A program made the translations under genes and the position numbers. Of a stretch of DNA of 64,000 nt, positions 8,740 through 17,408 are shown in pieces. This DNA comes from Kordiimonadaceae bacterium UBA4441 (lineage in GTDB: Bacteria; Pseudomonadota; Alphaproteobacteria; Sphingomonadales; Emcibacteraceae): assembly GCA_002390425.1 (NCBI GenBank), contig DGPL01000049.1, forward strand, positions 3,028 through 67,027, written 5' to 3'. Numbering within the stretch: the stretch's first letter is position 1; each line of letters begins with the position of its first letter. The notes beneath the pieces were generated by a model. That model worked only from the letters and a program-made list of their open reading frames with translations. It was not told the origin of the DNA and did no database searches.

Positions 8740-9477
8740 ATGATTAAAACCTCTCTTATTACGCTTCCTTTAGCCGCTATTTTATTCATACAACCCGCAG
8801 CAGCTCAACAAATGGCGCAATGCGAAGGGCCACTCATTAGCATGGAAGGCGCTGGCGAAGTGGAAAGCATTCCTGATATTGCCGAAGTCATGCTTAATGT
8901 TAAAAGCGAAAATAAAACGGAAGGCGAAGCGCTTGAAGACTTGTCTAGAAATCTACAAAAAATCATTGATGTCTTAGAAGGTTTAAAGGTCCAAGAAGAG
9001 CATATACGTACAGAAAGCATCAACATAAATCCCGTCTATCACCAACGTAACCGCCAAGAGATTGTCGGATATCGCGGTACCTCACGAATATATTTTAAAA
9101 CATTTGATTTGGCTAAAATTTCCGATCTGATGAATGGTGTGATGGCGGGTAGTGATAATCTTTTCTCTAATATCAGCTATTCTTCATCAGAGAAAGAACA
9201 GCTCGAAGATCAAGCCCGTGAGAAAGCTTTTAAAAAAGCGTATCATAAAGCCAAACTATATGCCGAATTATCTGGTAATAAACTCGGTCAAATTTGCACA
9301 ATCAGCGAAAATCGCATTTATACCAACATCGAACAGTTTGGCATTAACCGCCGCTCAGATCAAATGATGGCCATGGAAGCGGCACCCGCCAAAATGGGAA
9401 ACCTGAACATACCTATTAAACCGGGAATGATGAAAACAAACGCGCAGGTTTCAGTGGTTTATCAGCTTGAAAATTAG
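8740..9477 (+). CDS. SIMPL-domain (DUF541) periplasmic protein
   Basis: A 245-residue exported protein. The N-terminus MIKTSLITLPLAAILFIQPAAAQQ is a Sec signal peptide with cleavage after AAA or AQ. The body fits the SIMPL/DUF541 family: GAGEVESIPDIAEVMLNV at the start, alternating beta and helix, YRGTSRIYF, a conserved basic helix AREKAFKKAYHKAKLYAELSG followed by LGQICTI, and a final VSVVYQLE strand. The family is widespread in envelopes, with proposed stress or scaffold roles but no settled function. Start ATG 8740 follows GGAG by seven bases; that site is buried in a hairpin. Its stop overlaps the end of folA by four bases. Confidence 0.88.
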   Translation: MIKTSLITLPLAAILFIQPAAAQQMAQCEGPLISMEGAGEVESIPDIAEVMLNVKSENKTEGEALEDLSRNLQKIIDVLEGLKVQEEHIRTESININPVYHQRNRQEIVGYRGTSRIYFKTFDLAKISDLMNGVMAGSDNLFSNISYSSSEKEQLEDQAREKAFKKAYHKAKLYAELSGNKLGQICTISENRIYTNIEQFGINRRSDQMMAMEAAPAKMGNLNIPIKPGMMKTNAQVSVVYQLEN

Positions 9478-9983
9478 CTTATACGATCGAGCACTATAAA
9501 GCTGTGTTCGTGGCTGTCTTTTTCTCCCTTTTCATGATCTTCTCGTGAATACTCAAGCCAATCTTTTTCATCGAGTTCCGGGAAATGTGCATCACCATCT
9601 ATGTCCGCGTGAATACGGGTTAAATATAGACGGTCAGCAATTGGCAGCGTTAGTGCATAAATTTGTGCACCGCCAATGATCATAATTTCTTTTTCTTTTT
9701 TAACATCGGCCATTCCATGGGCAACATCCAGCGCCATTTCAAGACTGTGGGCGGTAATCACACCTTCTTGCGTGAATGTCGTATCACGCGTAATGACAAT
9801 ATTCGCACGACCAGGTAAGGGTTTTCCTATGGACTCAAATGTTTTTCGGCCCATAATGACCGGCTTATTCATCGTGACCTTTTTAAAATATTTTAGATCG
9901 GACGAAATTTTCCATGGCATGTCATTGTCTTTGCCGATGGTATTATTTGTGGCGGCAGCAACAATCAGTGATACTTTAACCAT
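9474..9983 (-). CDS. folA: Dihydrofolate reductase
   Basis: A 169-residue DHFR that reduces dihydrofolate to tetrahydrofolate with NADPH. Seen: SLIVAAATNNTIGKDNDMPWKISSDLKYFKKVT (substrate pocket with the catalytic Asp region), PVIMGRKTFESIGKPLPGR, and MIIGGAQIYALTLPIADRLYLT for NADPH binding. The start codon shares one base with the thyA stop (TAATG), so thyA and folA are translationally coupled: ThyA produces dihydrofolate and FolA recycles it. The 3' end overlaps the convergent SIMPL gene by four bases. Confidence 0.96.
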   Translation of the reverse strand: MVKVSLIVAAATNNTIGKDNDMPWKISSDLKYFKKVTMNKPVIMGRKTFESIGKPLPGRANIVITRDTTFTQEGVITAHSLEMALDVAHGMADVKKEKEIMIIGGAQIYALTLPIADRLYLTRIHADIDGDAHFPELDEKDWLEYSREDHEKGEKDSHEHSFIVLDRIS

Positions 9984-10777
9984 TATACAGCCACCAGTCC
10001 TTTGATATGCGGGTGTGCTTCATAATTTTGAAGTTCGAAATCTTCGAATTTGAAATCAAAGATATCTTTCACATCCGGATTAATCGCCATTGTTGGTAGT
10101 GGTTTAGGATCGCGGCTTAATTGAAGATCAATTTGTTCCATATGGTTCATATATAAATGTGCATCACCAAAGGTATGTACAAAATCGCCAAGACCAAGAT
10201 CACATACTTGCGCGATCATCATGGTAAGCAGTGCGTAAGACGCAATATTAAACGGCACCCCAAGAAATACGTCAGCACTACGCTGATAAAGTTGGCAACT
10301 TAATTTTCCATCAGCAACATAAAATTGGAAAAGACAATGACAAGGAGGTAACGCCATATGATCCACGTCAGCCACATTCCAAGCGCTCACAATCATGCGA
10401 CGACTATCCGGGTCATTTTTTATTGTATCTATTAAATTTGTAATCTGATCCACTGTTTCACCATTCGGCGTTGGCCAAGAACGCCACTGATGTCCATAAA
10501 CCGGGCCAAGGTCACCATTTTCATCTGCCCATTCGTCCCAGATGCGAACACCATTATCTTTCAAATATTTGATATTGGTATCACCCGCAATAAACCACAA
10601 AAGTTCATGAATAATCGATTTTAAATGAAGCTTTTTGGTCGTTACCATCGGAAAGCCGTCTTCAAGGTTAAAACGCATTTGATGACCGAATACACTTCTT
10701 GTTCCGGTACCTGTTCTGTCTTCTTTTGTGGTGCCTTCATCACGAATGCGACGGGCAAGATTAAGGTATTGTTGCAT
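9983..10777 (-). CDS. thyA: Thymidylate synthase
   Basis: A 264-residue enzyme, exactly E. coli ThyA length, methylating dUMP to dTMP with methylene-tetrahydrofolate. Seen: EDRTGTGTRSVFG near residue 20, WDEWADENGDLGPVYGHQWRSW, catalytic cysteine in LPPCHCLFQFYV, QRSADVFLGVPFNIASYALL, and DAHLYMNHMEQ. The ATG has GGA five bases before it. First gene of the thyA-folA pair; the region upstream leads divergently into the ssrA gene. Confidence 0.97.
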   Translation of the reverse strand: MQQYLNLARRIRDEGTTKEDRTGTGTRSVFGHQMRFNLEDGFPMVTTKKLHLKSIIHELLWFIAGDTNIKYLKDNGVRIWDEWADENGDLGPVYGHQWRSWPTPNGETVDQITNLIDTIKNDPDSRRMIVSAWNVADVDHMALPPCHCLFQFYVADGKLSCQLYQRSADVFLGVPFNIASYALLTMMIAQVCDLGLGDFVHTFGDAHLYMNHMEQIDLQLSRDPKPLPTMAINPDVKDIFDFKFEDFELQNYEAHPHIKGLVAV

Positions 10778-10865
10778 GATATTCCAATTAGATTTCTATA
10801 GCCTGATACATAAATGACATAATTATTTCAGCAAATCTATTTAAATTTTAACTCTTTACCCTTAT

Positions 10866-11150
10866 ATATAGGGAGTCGGGCAACCGACTATGGCAATAAA
10901 CTGTTATATGGAATAAACGTTACGGACCCGGGGGCGGTACCCGGCGCCTCCACCATTATCTTAAGTTATTGATTATGGGGGCGAAATAGGATCGACGTGC
11001 GCAATAAAGATATCGCTTTTGCTCAGCATGATACCGCTGTGACGGATCAAAACTCTACAAATGCAAACGATAATGAAGCATTTGCTGTAGCAGCTTAATA
11101 AGTTTCGCTACGCGGGGTTCGGTGGGCACCTAGCAACAGAAGCCCACCAC
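10866..11150 (+). ncRNA. ssrA: Circularly permuted two-piece tmRNA
   Basis: The acceptor piece comes first: hairpin AGTCGGGCAACCGACT, then T-stem CCGGG (10928-10932)/CCCGG (10940-10944), acceptor strand CGCCTCC (10945-10951) and ACCA ending at 10955. A 21-base spacer follows. The coding piece begins GGGGGCG (10977-10983), which pairs with CGCCTCC through seven pairs including one G-U. The resume codon is GCA at 11063; the encoded tag is ANDNEAFAVAA followed by TAATAA (11096-11101). A later GGTGGGC/GCCCACC hairpin closes the piece near 11150. The permuted layout is typical of Alphaproteobacteria. Outer ends are estimated. The T-loop (10933-10939, GGCGGTA) is not the usual TTCRANY. Confidence 0.93.
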
Positions 11151-11257
11151 TTCTTATAATAATCAAGCCGAATGAATGAAAATGACTCGCCCAGAATAAA
11201 TCTTGTAGCTATAATCTTTTTATTAAAGAGTCGTACAGAAAGAAGTAAGAAATTTAA

Positions 11258-11746
11258 ATGACCGATGAGACAATCAAATATGATGAAATGGTGCAGGACG
11301 CGTTAATTGGCGTTGTTCGCAATTTGCTAATAGATACTGCAAAACATGGGTTACCAGGCGAACACCATTTTTATATTACTTTTCAAACAACACATCCAGA
11401 TGTGATCATTCCTTCGTATTTAAGAGACAGATACGAAGAAGATATGACAATTGTTTTACAAAACCAGTTCTGGGACTTAAAAGTTGAAGAAGATTTTTTC
11501 GAAATTGCGCTAAGTTTTAATCGCAATAAAGAACATTTATCTATTCCTTTTGAAGCGTTGTTAGGCTTTTTTGATCCAAGCGTTGATTTTGGCCTTCATT
11601 TCAATTCAGAAATTGATGCAACTGTCGAAATTGCAGAAGCCGAAGAAGTTGAAGAAGTCGCTATTACTTCAGCAGATAACACAGAAGATAAGACCGATGG
11701 CAAAGACAACATCGTGACACTTGATGCTTTTCGAAATAAGAAATAA
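11258..11746 (+). CDS. sspB: ClpXP adaptor SspB, alphaproteobacterial type
   Basis: A 162-residue adaptor that binds the ssrA tag and delivers tagged proteins to ClpXP. It matches the alphaproteobacterial SspB layout: IKYDEMVQDALIGVVRNLL helix, HHFYITFQTTHPDVIIPSYLR, MTIVLQNQFWDLKV, FEIALSFN and IPFEALLGFFDPSVDFGLHF form the substrate-binding domain. An acidic flexible tail (about 125-150) leads to a C-terminal IVTLDAFRNKK, the expected ClpX-docking peptide. ATG start near AGAAAGAAG. It lies about 100 bases downstream of ssrA on the same strand, so substrate tag and adaptor are neighbours, and 23 bases upstream of the fumarase gene. Confidence 0.92.
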   Translation: MTDETIKYDEMVQDALIGVVRNLLIDTAKHGLPGEHHFYITFQTTHPDVIIPSYLRDRYEEDMTIVLQNQFWDLKVEEDFFEIALSFNRNKEHLSIPFEALLGFFDPSVDFGLHFNSEIDATVEIAEAEEVEEVAITSADNTEDKTDGKDNIVTLDAFRNKK

Positions 11747-11769
11747 TCAACAATTCCGGAAATAAATCC

Positions 11770-13380
11770 ATGACATCTCCAAAATATACCGACATGTATG
11801 CTCAAGGACCGAGCGATACAGAATACCGTAAAATCACATCTGATTATGTTTCAACAATTGAAGTAGACGGAAAAGAAGTTTTAAAAGTGGATAAAGAAGG
11901 CCTGCGTCTATTAACTGCAGAAGCAATGAGAGATATTTCCCATCTGTTAAGAGCGTCTCATTATGAAAAACTTGCAAAAATCCTAGAAGATGACGAAGCA
12001 TCAGATAATGACCGCTTTGTCGCAACGGAACTCTTTAAAAATGCGAACATCGCTGCGGGAATGGTACTACCGAGTTGTCAAGATACTGGAACCGGGATCA
12101 TCATGGGTAAAAAAGGACAGTATGTCTGGACGGAAGGCGATGATGCGGAAACCTTAAATCAAGGTGTGATTGATACCTTCACGCAAACGAATTTAAGATA
12201 TTCACAACTTGCACCACAAAGCTTATTTGAAGAAAAAAACACAAAAACCAATGGCCCAGCCCAAGTTGACGTTTATGCAACAGAAGGTAACGAATATCAT
12301 TTTCTATTTGTTGCTAAAGGTGGCGGCAGTGCGAACAAAACATTTCTTTATCAGCAAACACCTGCGGTATTGCGAGAAGATAAATTAACAGAATTTCTAG
12401 ATGAAAAAATCCGAACATTAGGAACGGCTGCCTGCCCTCCTTATCATTTAGCCATCGTAATTGGTGGTTTAAGCGCCGAACAAAACCTTAAAACCGTCAA
12501 GATGGCAAGCACACATTATTTAGATGATTTGGCGACCGAAGGCGGTGAATTCGGTCAGGCCATTCGCTGTCCTGAAATGGAAGAAAAAGTACTTAAAATG
12601 ACACAAGACTTTGACATTGGAGCGCAGTTTGGTGGTAAATATTTTTGCCATGATGTCCGTGTTATTCGTATGCCCCGCCATGGTGCCTCGGTTCCAATCG
12701 GCATTGGTGTATCCTGTTCGGCTGACCGTCAGGCAAAAGGTAAAATAACAAAAGATGGAATATTCCTTGAGCAATTAGAGCGCGACCCAGCCGGCTTTAT
12801 GCCGGATATTCCAGAAGATAAATTAAGTGATAGTGTTGTAAAAATTGATTTAAACCGTCCCATGGATGCTGTTCGTGCCGAACTTAGCAAACATCCTGTT
12901 CGCACAAGACTTTCATTAACAGGAAACATTGTTGTTGCTCGCGATCTCGCTCATGCGGCGATTTTGAAAAAACTGGAAGACGGCGAACCAATGCCGGATT
13001 ATCTTAAAAATCATATTGTATATTATGCAGGTCCCGCGAAAACACCCGAGGGCTATGCCTCGGGTTCATTTGGTCCAACAACGGCAGGACGTATGGATAG
13101 TTATGTGGACACTTTCCAAGCAGCCGGCGGAAGCCTGATTATGCTTGCCAAAGGAAACCGTAGCAAACAAGTTACCGACGCATGTGCAAAACACGGCGGT
13201 TTCTATCTTGGCTCCATCGGTGGTCCAGCAGCGATATTAGCCAAAGATAACATCACGAAGGTAGAAGTTCTCGATTTCGAAGACTTCGGTATGGAAGCCG
13301 TTTGGAAAATTGATGTAAAAGATTTCCCTGCCTTTATTATCGTTGATGATAAAGGGAATGATTTCTTCAAAATGCTATAA
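11770..13380 (+). CDS. fumA: Class I fumarate hydratase (Fe-S)
   Basis: A 536-residue oxygen-sensitive [4Fe-4S] fumarase of the FumA/FumB type, converting fumarate to malate in the TCA cycle. The N-terminal cluster-binding domain and C-terminal domain are fused, unlike two-subunit fumarases. Likely cluster cysteines lie in VLPSCQDTGTG, AACPPYHLAI and GIGVSCSADRQ. C-terminal KTPEGYASGSFGPTTAGRMDSY and GNRSKQVTDACAKHGGFY belong to the beta domain. ATG is near GGAAATAAATCC. It follows sspB by 23 bases and is followed after 22 bases by a small RHH gene, so the three may be cotranscribed. Confidence 0.93.
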   Translation: MTSPKYTDMYAQGPSDTEYRKITSDYVSTIEVDGKEVLKVDKEGLRLLTAEAMRDISHLLRASHYEKLAKILEDDEASDNDRFVATELFKNANIAAGMVLPSCQDTGTGIIMGKKGQYVWTEGDDAETLNQGVIDTFTQTNLRYSQLAPQSLFEEKNTKTNGPAQVDVYATEGNEYHFLFVAKGGGSANKTFLYQQTPAVLREDKLTEFLDEKIRTLGTAACPPYHLAIVIGGLSAEQNLKTVKMASTHYLDDLATEGGEFGQAIRCPEMEEKVLKMTQDFDIGAQFGGKYFCHDVRVIRMPRHGASVPIGIGVSCSADRQAKGKITKDGIFLEQLERDPAGFMPDIPEDKLSDSVVKIDLNRPMDAVRAELSKHPVRTRLSLTGNIVVARDLAHAAILKKLEDGEPMPDYLKNHIVYYAGPAKTPEGYASGSFGPTTAGRMDSYVDTFQAAGGSLIMLAKGNRSKQVTDACAKHGGFYLGSIGGPAAILAKDNITKVEVLDFEDFGMEAVWKIDVKDFPAFIIVDDKGNDFFKML

Positions 13381-13402
13381 CAAGTTCCAATTGGATAAAA
13401 AA

Positions 13403-13627
13403 ATGAGCAATGACGATGAAATTCTTAAAAAACATTCCGTTGTCATTGCCGGGCATCAAACCAGCATCACACTTGAAAATATTTTCTGGTCAAAACTAAA
13501 AGAAATCGCCCATAAAGATCAGAAAAGTTTAAAAGAGCTCATCACTGAAATTGATCGTTCCCGCACAACAAACCTAAGCAGTGCCATTCGTGTCTATATA
13601 TTAAAACAAGCGACTATTAATCATTAG
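13403..13627 (+). CDS. Ribbon-helix-helix (RHH_4) small protein
   Basis: A 74-residue protein matching the RHH_4 family of Alphaproteobacteria: HSVVIAGHQTSITLENIFW (strand and helix 1), LKEIAHKDQKSLKELITEID (turn and helix 2) and NLSSAIRVYILKQA at the end. Such proteins are probable small DNA-binding regulators, but targets are unknown. I chose ATG 13403 over an upstream in-frame ATG at 13343, which lies inside the fumarase gene, because this start gives exactly one RHH domain. The last 11 bases overlap the end of the convergent asmA-like gene. Confidence 0.85.
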   Translation: MSNDDEILKKHSVVIAGHQTSITLENIFWSKLKEIAHKDQKSLKELITEIDRSRTTNLSSAIRVYILKQATINH

Positions 13628-16600
13628 TCGGTGGCTTATTAAACAATCTTTCTAAAAGCTTGGTGCCCAGATCTTCCACAGATTCTGGTTTTTTTTCATC
13701 TTCAACTGGTGCTTTTGATGCTGGCTCTTCAAGCTCAGGCTCTATAAAGGTCTCAAGTGGGGATTGTGGCTCATTGAGAGGTTCTTGTTCTACTTTAGGC
13801 ATTTGCGCCGTTCCACCAGCAGGTGGTGATTGCGGAGCTGTTCCACCAGTTCCTGAAGGAGCCGCAGGTTGACCGCCAAATATATTCCCTAACCCGCCGT
13901 TTCCTTCAACCATATTTTGAAGAAGACTTGCCGCGATTTTCTGGCCAATGAACCCTTCGAGTGCTTTCGTATTATATTTAATTTGCGGATTATGAAGGTC
14001 ACCAACAATATTAAGCCCTATTGGTGGTGCATCGGGATGTTCACTGAGTGCCATATCACCGGTTACATTCAAATTCCACTCCGCTAAATTAATAGCCATA
14101 TTTACGGCGCTATCTGCGCCAAGCATTTTAATATCAAAGGGACTAAGTTCAATAAAACCATTCTTCATCGTGATAATACTATTACCCCCTTGATAAGGAG
14201 TTTCACCACCTGATAATGTCGCCGTCAGTAAACTTAGAAAACCGTTTTGGTTGCTAAGATCATTTAATTGCTCACTTAATCTTGGAATATCCAATCCACT
14301 GATTGCGCCAGGAGAGGCCACTACCTCACCATCACCATTTAAAGATGAAATAAGTGCACGTTGACTAACACCTTTCCCGGTAATTGATTGGTTCATATCA
14401 AAGCTACCGGATACAGGACTAATCCCTGCAAACGTTGATGTTGCTTCTGCTAATGTTGCACCAGTTAGTGCAAGATCCATTTTCAAATCGCCTGTGCTAT
14501 TAAAATTTCCGGCTACATTTACGTCGCCACCAAATAACTTACCTGTAAAGTTATTGATATTGATAACGCCATCTTTTAGGACCGCCTCAAAACGTGGGTT
14601 TTCAAAATTATAATCATCATATTGAATAGCGTTTGCTGTTATGCTAAAAGTACCATCATATTCATTAAGTACTTCTAGTTCCATTGGCTCTTCGCTCCAT
14701 TTACCCCAATCCTCTTCAACGGGAACTTCGGGTTCTGGTTCCATGAAATCTTTAACGGGAATTTGATCAAGTACCATTGTGAATTCAAAATTACTTTTCT
14801 GTCCTGGCGCAAGATCCGCATTTAGTGCACGTAAATCACCATTACCAGTAATTTTTGTTGGTCCAAGTTGCCCTGCAATATTTTTAAGTGAAATATCGCT
14901 CATATTCCCTGAAGCGGTCATTTTAAGTTCAATAGGTCCAAGTTCTGTATTAGAAGGTCTAAAATCAATGCCAAGACCACGAATAAATTCGCGCATATCT
15001 GGTCCGGAAAGATCGACAGCCATATCAAATGAGGAAATTTCATATTCAGCAGTTAAGTTTGTCCGTCCTTTTAAAGCAATTTCGCCGCCTGCTAATGCGA
15101 GAGTTCCATCCACATCAACCAATCCTTTAGTACCTTTAATGGATGAATTAATTGAAATCTGACGATCGTCAGCTGCCGCCGGTTTCGTTCTGGGAAGGTC
15201 AAATTGATCTATTAAACTTGCCAAACTCGGATTGGACCCCACAATATTTAAATCCATTGTACCAATTTCCGGAAGCTGCTTTAAAGTTTCACTTCTAACA
15301 TCGCCTTTAACATCAATCTTGCTGCTGCCTAAAGTTGATTTTATATCGACATTCATCGCTTCAAAATTTCCGTTCATATGCGTATTAACGGCTACAGAAC
15401 CGACATCCGCAATATCAAAATCTGTCTTAAAACGATAAGCTCTTTGAAGGGGTACAAGGGATGATGCTGTCGTATTAAAGGACGTTTCAAATTTTGGATC
15501 ATCTTTTAATGAATTACCAATAAGAGAACCGTTTAAATCAAAGCCCGCATAATCGGTCACATCAATTGTCTTTGCGTTTAAGTTACCATCAAACAACTCT
15601 CCTCTAAGATTTACTTCTTTAACAGCAATCCCAGTTGTGGTTAAGCTATTCATCTTAATATTATAATTGGCATCGAAATCTGCAAGCATTGCAACTAATT
15701 CTTTTAAATCTAGCGGCTCATCATTTTGTTCCGGAAGATAGTTATCAACATTTAAATTGCTAATTTCGGCATCAATTCCAAAAGATGGCCTCTCTTGCAG
15801 GGCATAAGATAAGCCACCTTTAAATTGAAATGTATCAAGTGCACCATCAATCCCATAAACTTGAATTAAATTCTCATCAGCGCGAACTGCACTGGCATAG
15901 GATAGTCTTGTTAACCGACCCGTTGGGATCGTTGACACATCAACCTTCAACCACTCAAGAAATGCTCTTAAATTCCCAGAGCCGAGTTTCACATCACCTA
16001 TAAATTGGGGTTTATTTTCAGGTAAAGATAAAACACCATTCCAAGAAAGGTCAGATCCACCGGGCATATTAACCCCGGCATTTGAAAATTCGATACCACC
16101 ATCATTTGCCGTTAATGTCATTTCTAACTGACTGGCGATTTTTTCATTATATTGAAGCGCACCTAGTTTAAATTCAAAGGCTCCTTCCAAATCTTTTAAA
16201 TATGAATAATCCGGATTATCATCATTTGATGAATTGTTTTCATCAACTGCGGCTGCAGATAAAAAGCTATCCAAATCAAAACTATTAACATTTAATCCAC
16301 CTTCAAAACGTGTGAGTGCGCCAAAGGTAGCTTTTAAATTTCCGCTACCTCTGCTTTCACCCATTTCAAATTCAAATGTAGATATATTGATTGCATCGCC
16401 ACCATACGCGACTGTAGTTTCTAATGTTAGCGGCTGATTATATTTAGGTCCATTTAGATTGGTATTGGCCGTATCCAACAATGAAACGGCCGTCATTAAA
16501 TCTCCAACGTCTCCGGCAACTAAATTGATTTTTCCATCACCCGCAGGACTTTGACTATCAATATCAACACCACCAGAGAATTTAATTTCAACGTCATTAT

Positions 16601-17258
16601 CCATAAGACTTGAAGCTATATTGATAGGAACTTTACGCCCTTCTCGGATCCTACCTATCATAATTTGCGCAGATACAGGTAAATTTTTATAACGGACATT
16701 ACCATCAATTTCAAAAGGACCACTTAGGCTTTCCATTGAAACATCCGCATTAATATTTCTTAAAACTTCTTGGACGTTCGACGTAAAGTCTTGATAACTA
16801 ATTTGACCATTTTCAATTTGAAATTGCTCAAAGCTTAATTCAGTTGTTCCTCCACTATCAGAATTACTTTCCGAACCAAACTCCCAATTCCCTTTACCAT
16901 TTGCATCAACTTCAAGCGCAATGACCGGTTCAACAAGAATAAATTTCTTAACTTGGAACTCACCCCTTAATAACGGGAAAAAAGCCACATTAACATCGAC
17001 TGATTTTAAGGTCACAAAATTTTCTGCGTCGCCATCCTCAACATTTGATACACTGACGTTTTCTGCAGAAAAAGCAGGAGACGGCAATATCGCAAGTGAC
17101 AGATCACCATTAATTTTCACCGTTCTTTCACTAAGGTCAGAAGCCGTCGTTTCTATTTCAGCTTTATATTTATTCCAATCAACAAAGCTAGGCGCCACAA
17201 GTGCCCCGCCTATAAGAAGAACCAATAATATTCCGGCAATAATGCCTAATTTTTTCAT
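13617..17258 (-). CDS. Large AsmA family envelope protein
   Basis: A 1213-residue protein with an N-terminal signal anchor (MKKLGIIAGILLVLLIGGALVAPSFVDW) followed by the AsmA start pattern NKYKAEIE...LSERTVKINGDLSL. The long middle is a repetitive beta-rich region, as in AsmA-like and bridge-like lipid-transfer proteins. Near the end come the conserved FDMNQSITGKG, LSSLNGDGEVVASPGAISGLDIPRL and INLAEWNLNVTGDMAL regions. A Pro/Gly/Gln/Glu-rich tail of about 110 residues closes it. Family members are linked to outer-membrane assembly and phospholipid transport. It has a GGCGGA site before ATG and appears monocistronic. Confidence 0.88.
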   Translation of the reverse strand: MKKLGIIAGILLVLLIGGALVAPSFVDWNKYKAEIETTASDLSERTVKINGDLSLAILPSPAFSAENVSVSNVEDGDAENFVTLKSVDVNVAFFPLLRGEFQVKKFILVEPVIALEVDANGKGNWEFGSESNSDSGGTTELSFEQFQIENGQISYQDFTSNVQEVLRNINADVSMESLSGPFEIDGNVRYKNLPVSAQIMIGRIREGRKVPINIASSLMDNDVEIKFSGGVDIDSQSPAGDGKINLVAGDVGDLMTAVSLLDTANTNLNGPKYNQPLTLETTVAYGGDAINISTFEFEMGESRGSGNLKATFGALTRFEGGLNVNSFDLDSFLSAAAVDENNSSNDDNPDYSYLKDLEGAFEFKLGALQYNEKIASQLEMTLTANDGGIEFSNAGVNMPGGSDLSWNGVLSLPENKPQFIGDVKLGSGNLRAFLEWLKVDVSTIPTGRLTRLSYASAVRADENLIQVYGIDGALDTFQFKGGLSYALQERPSFGIDAEISNLNVDNYLPEQNDEPLDLKELVAMLADFDANYNIKMNSLTTTGIAVKEVNLRGELFDGNLNAKTIDVTDYAGFDLNGSLIGNSLKDDPKFETSFNTTASSLVPLQRAYRFKTDFDIADVGSVAVNTHMNGNFEAMNVDIKSTLGSSKIDVKGDVRSETLKQLPEIGTMDLNIVGSNPSLASLIDQFDLPRTKPAAADDRQISINSSIKGTKGLVDVDGTLALAGGEIALKGRTNLTAEYEISSFDMAVDLSGPDMREFIRGLGIDFRPSNTELGPIELKMTASGNMSDISLKNIAGQLGPTKITGNGDLRALNADLAPGQKSNFEFTMVLDQIPVKDFMEPEPEVPVEEDWGKWSEEPMELEVLNEYDGTFSITANAIQYDDYNFENPRFEAVLKDGVININNFTGKLFGGDVNVAGNFNSTGDLKMDLALTGATLAEATSTFAGISPVSGSFDMNQSITGKGVSQRALISSLNGDGEVVASPGAISGLDIPRLSEQLNDLSNQNGFLSLLTATLSGGETPYQGGNSIITMKNGFIELSPFDIKMLGADSAVNMAINLAEWNLNVTGDMALSEHPDAPPIGLNIVGDLHNPQIKYNTKALEGFIGQKIAASLLQNMVEGNGGLGNIFGGQPAAPSGTGGTAPQSPPAGGTAQMPKVEQEPLNEPQSPLETFIEPELEEPASKAPVEDEKKPESVEDLGTKLLERLFNKPPTND

Positions 17259-17306
17259 TTAATATCCGCCGTTCATCAAATAATAATGATTAGTTTTTAG
17301 CTATTC

Positions 17307-17343
17307 GCCACTTTTTAATTATACATAACGTGAAAATAGTGGC
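17307..17343. promoter_or_regulatory. Inverted repeat in the asmA-like/CLC divergent gap
   Basis: GCCACT (17307-17312) and AGTGGC (17338-17343) are inverted, with flanking TTTT and AAAA that lengthen the symmetry. It lies between the divergent asmA-like and chloride channel genes. It may be an operator; no regulator can be named. Confidence 0.3.
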
Positions 17344-17408
17344 AATAATTGGTCAACATATTATGAATATTATATATATATTTTTATTTAAGGGGAAAAA
17401 AATCAAAT

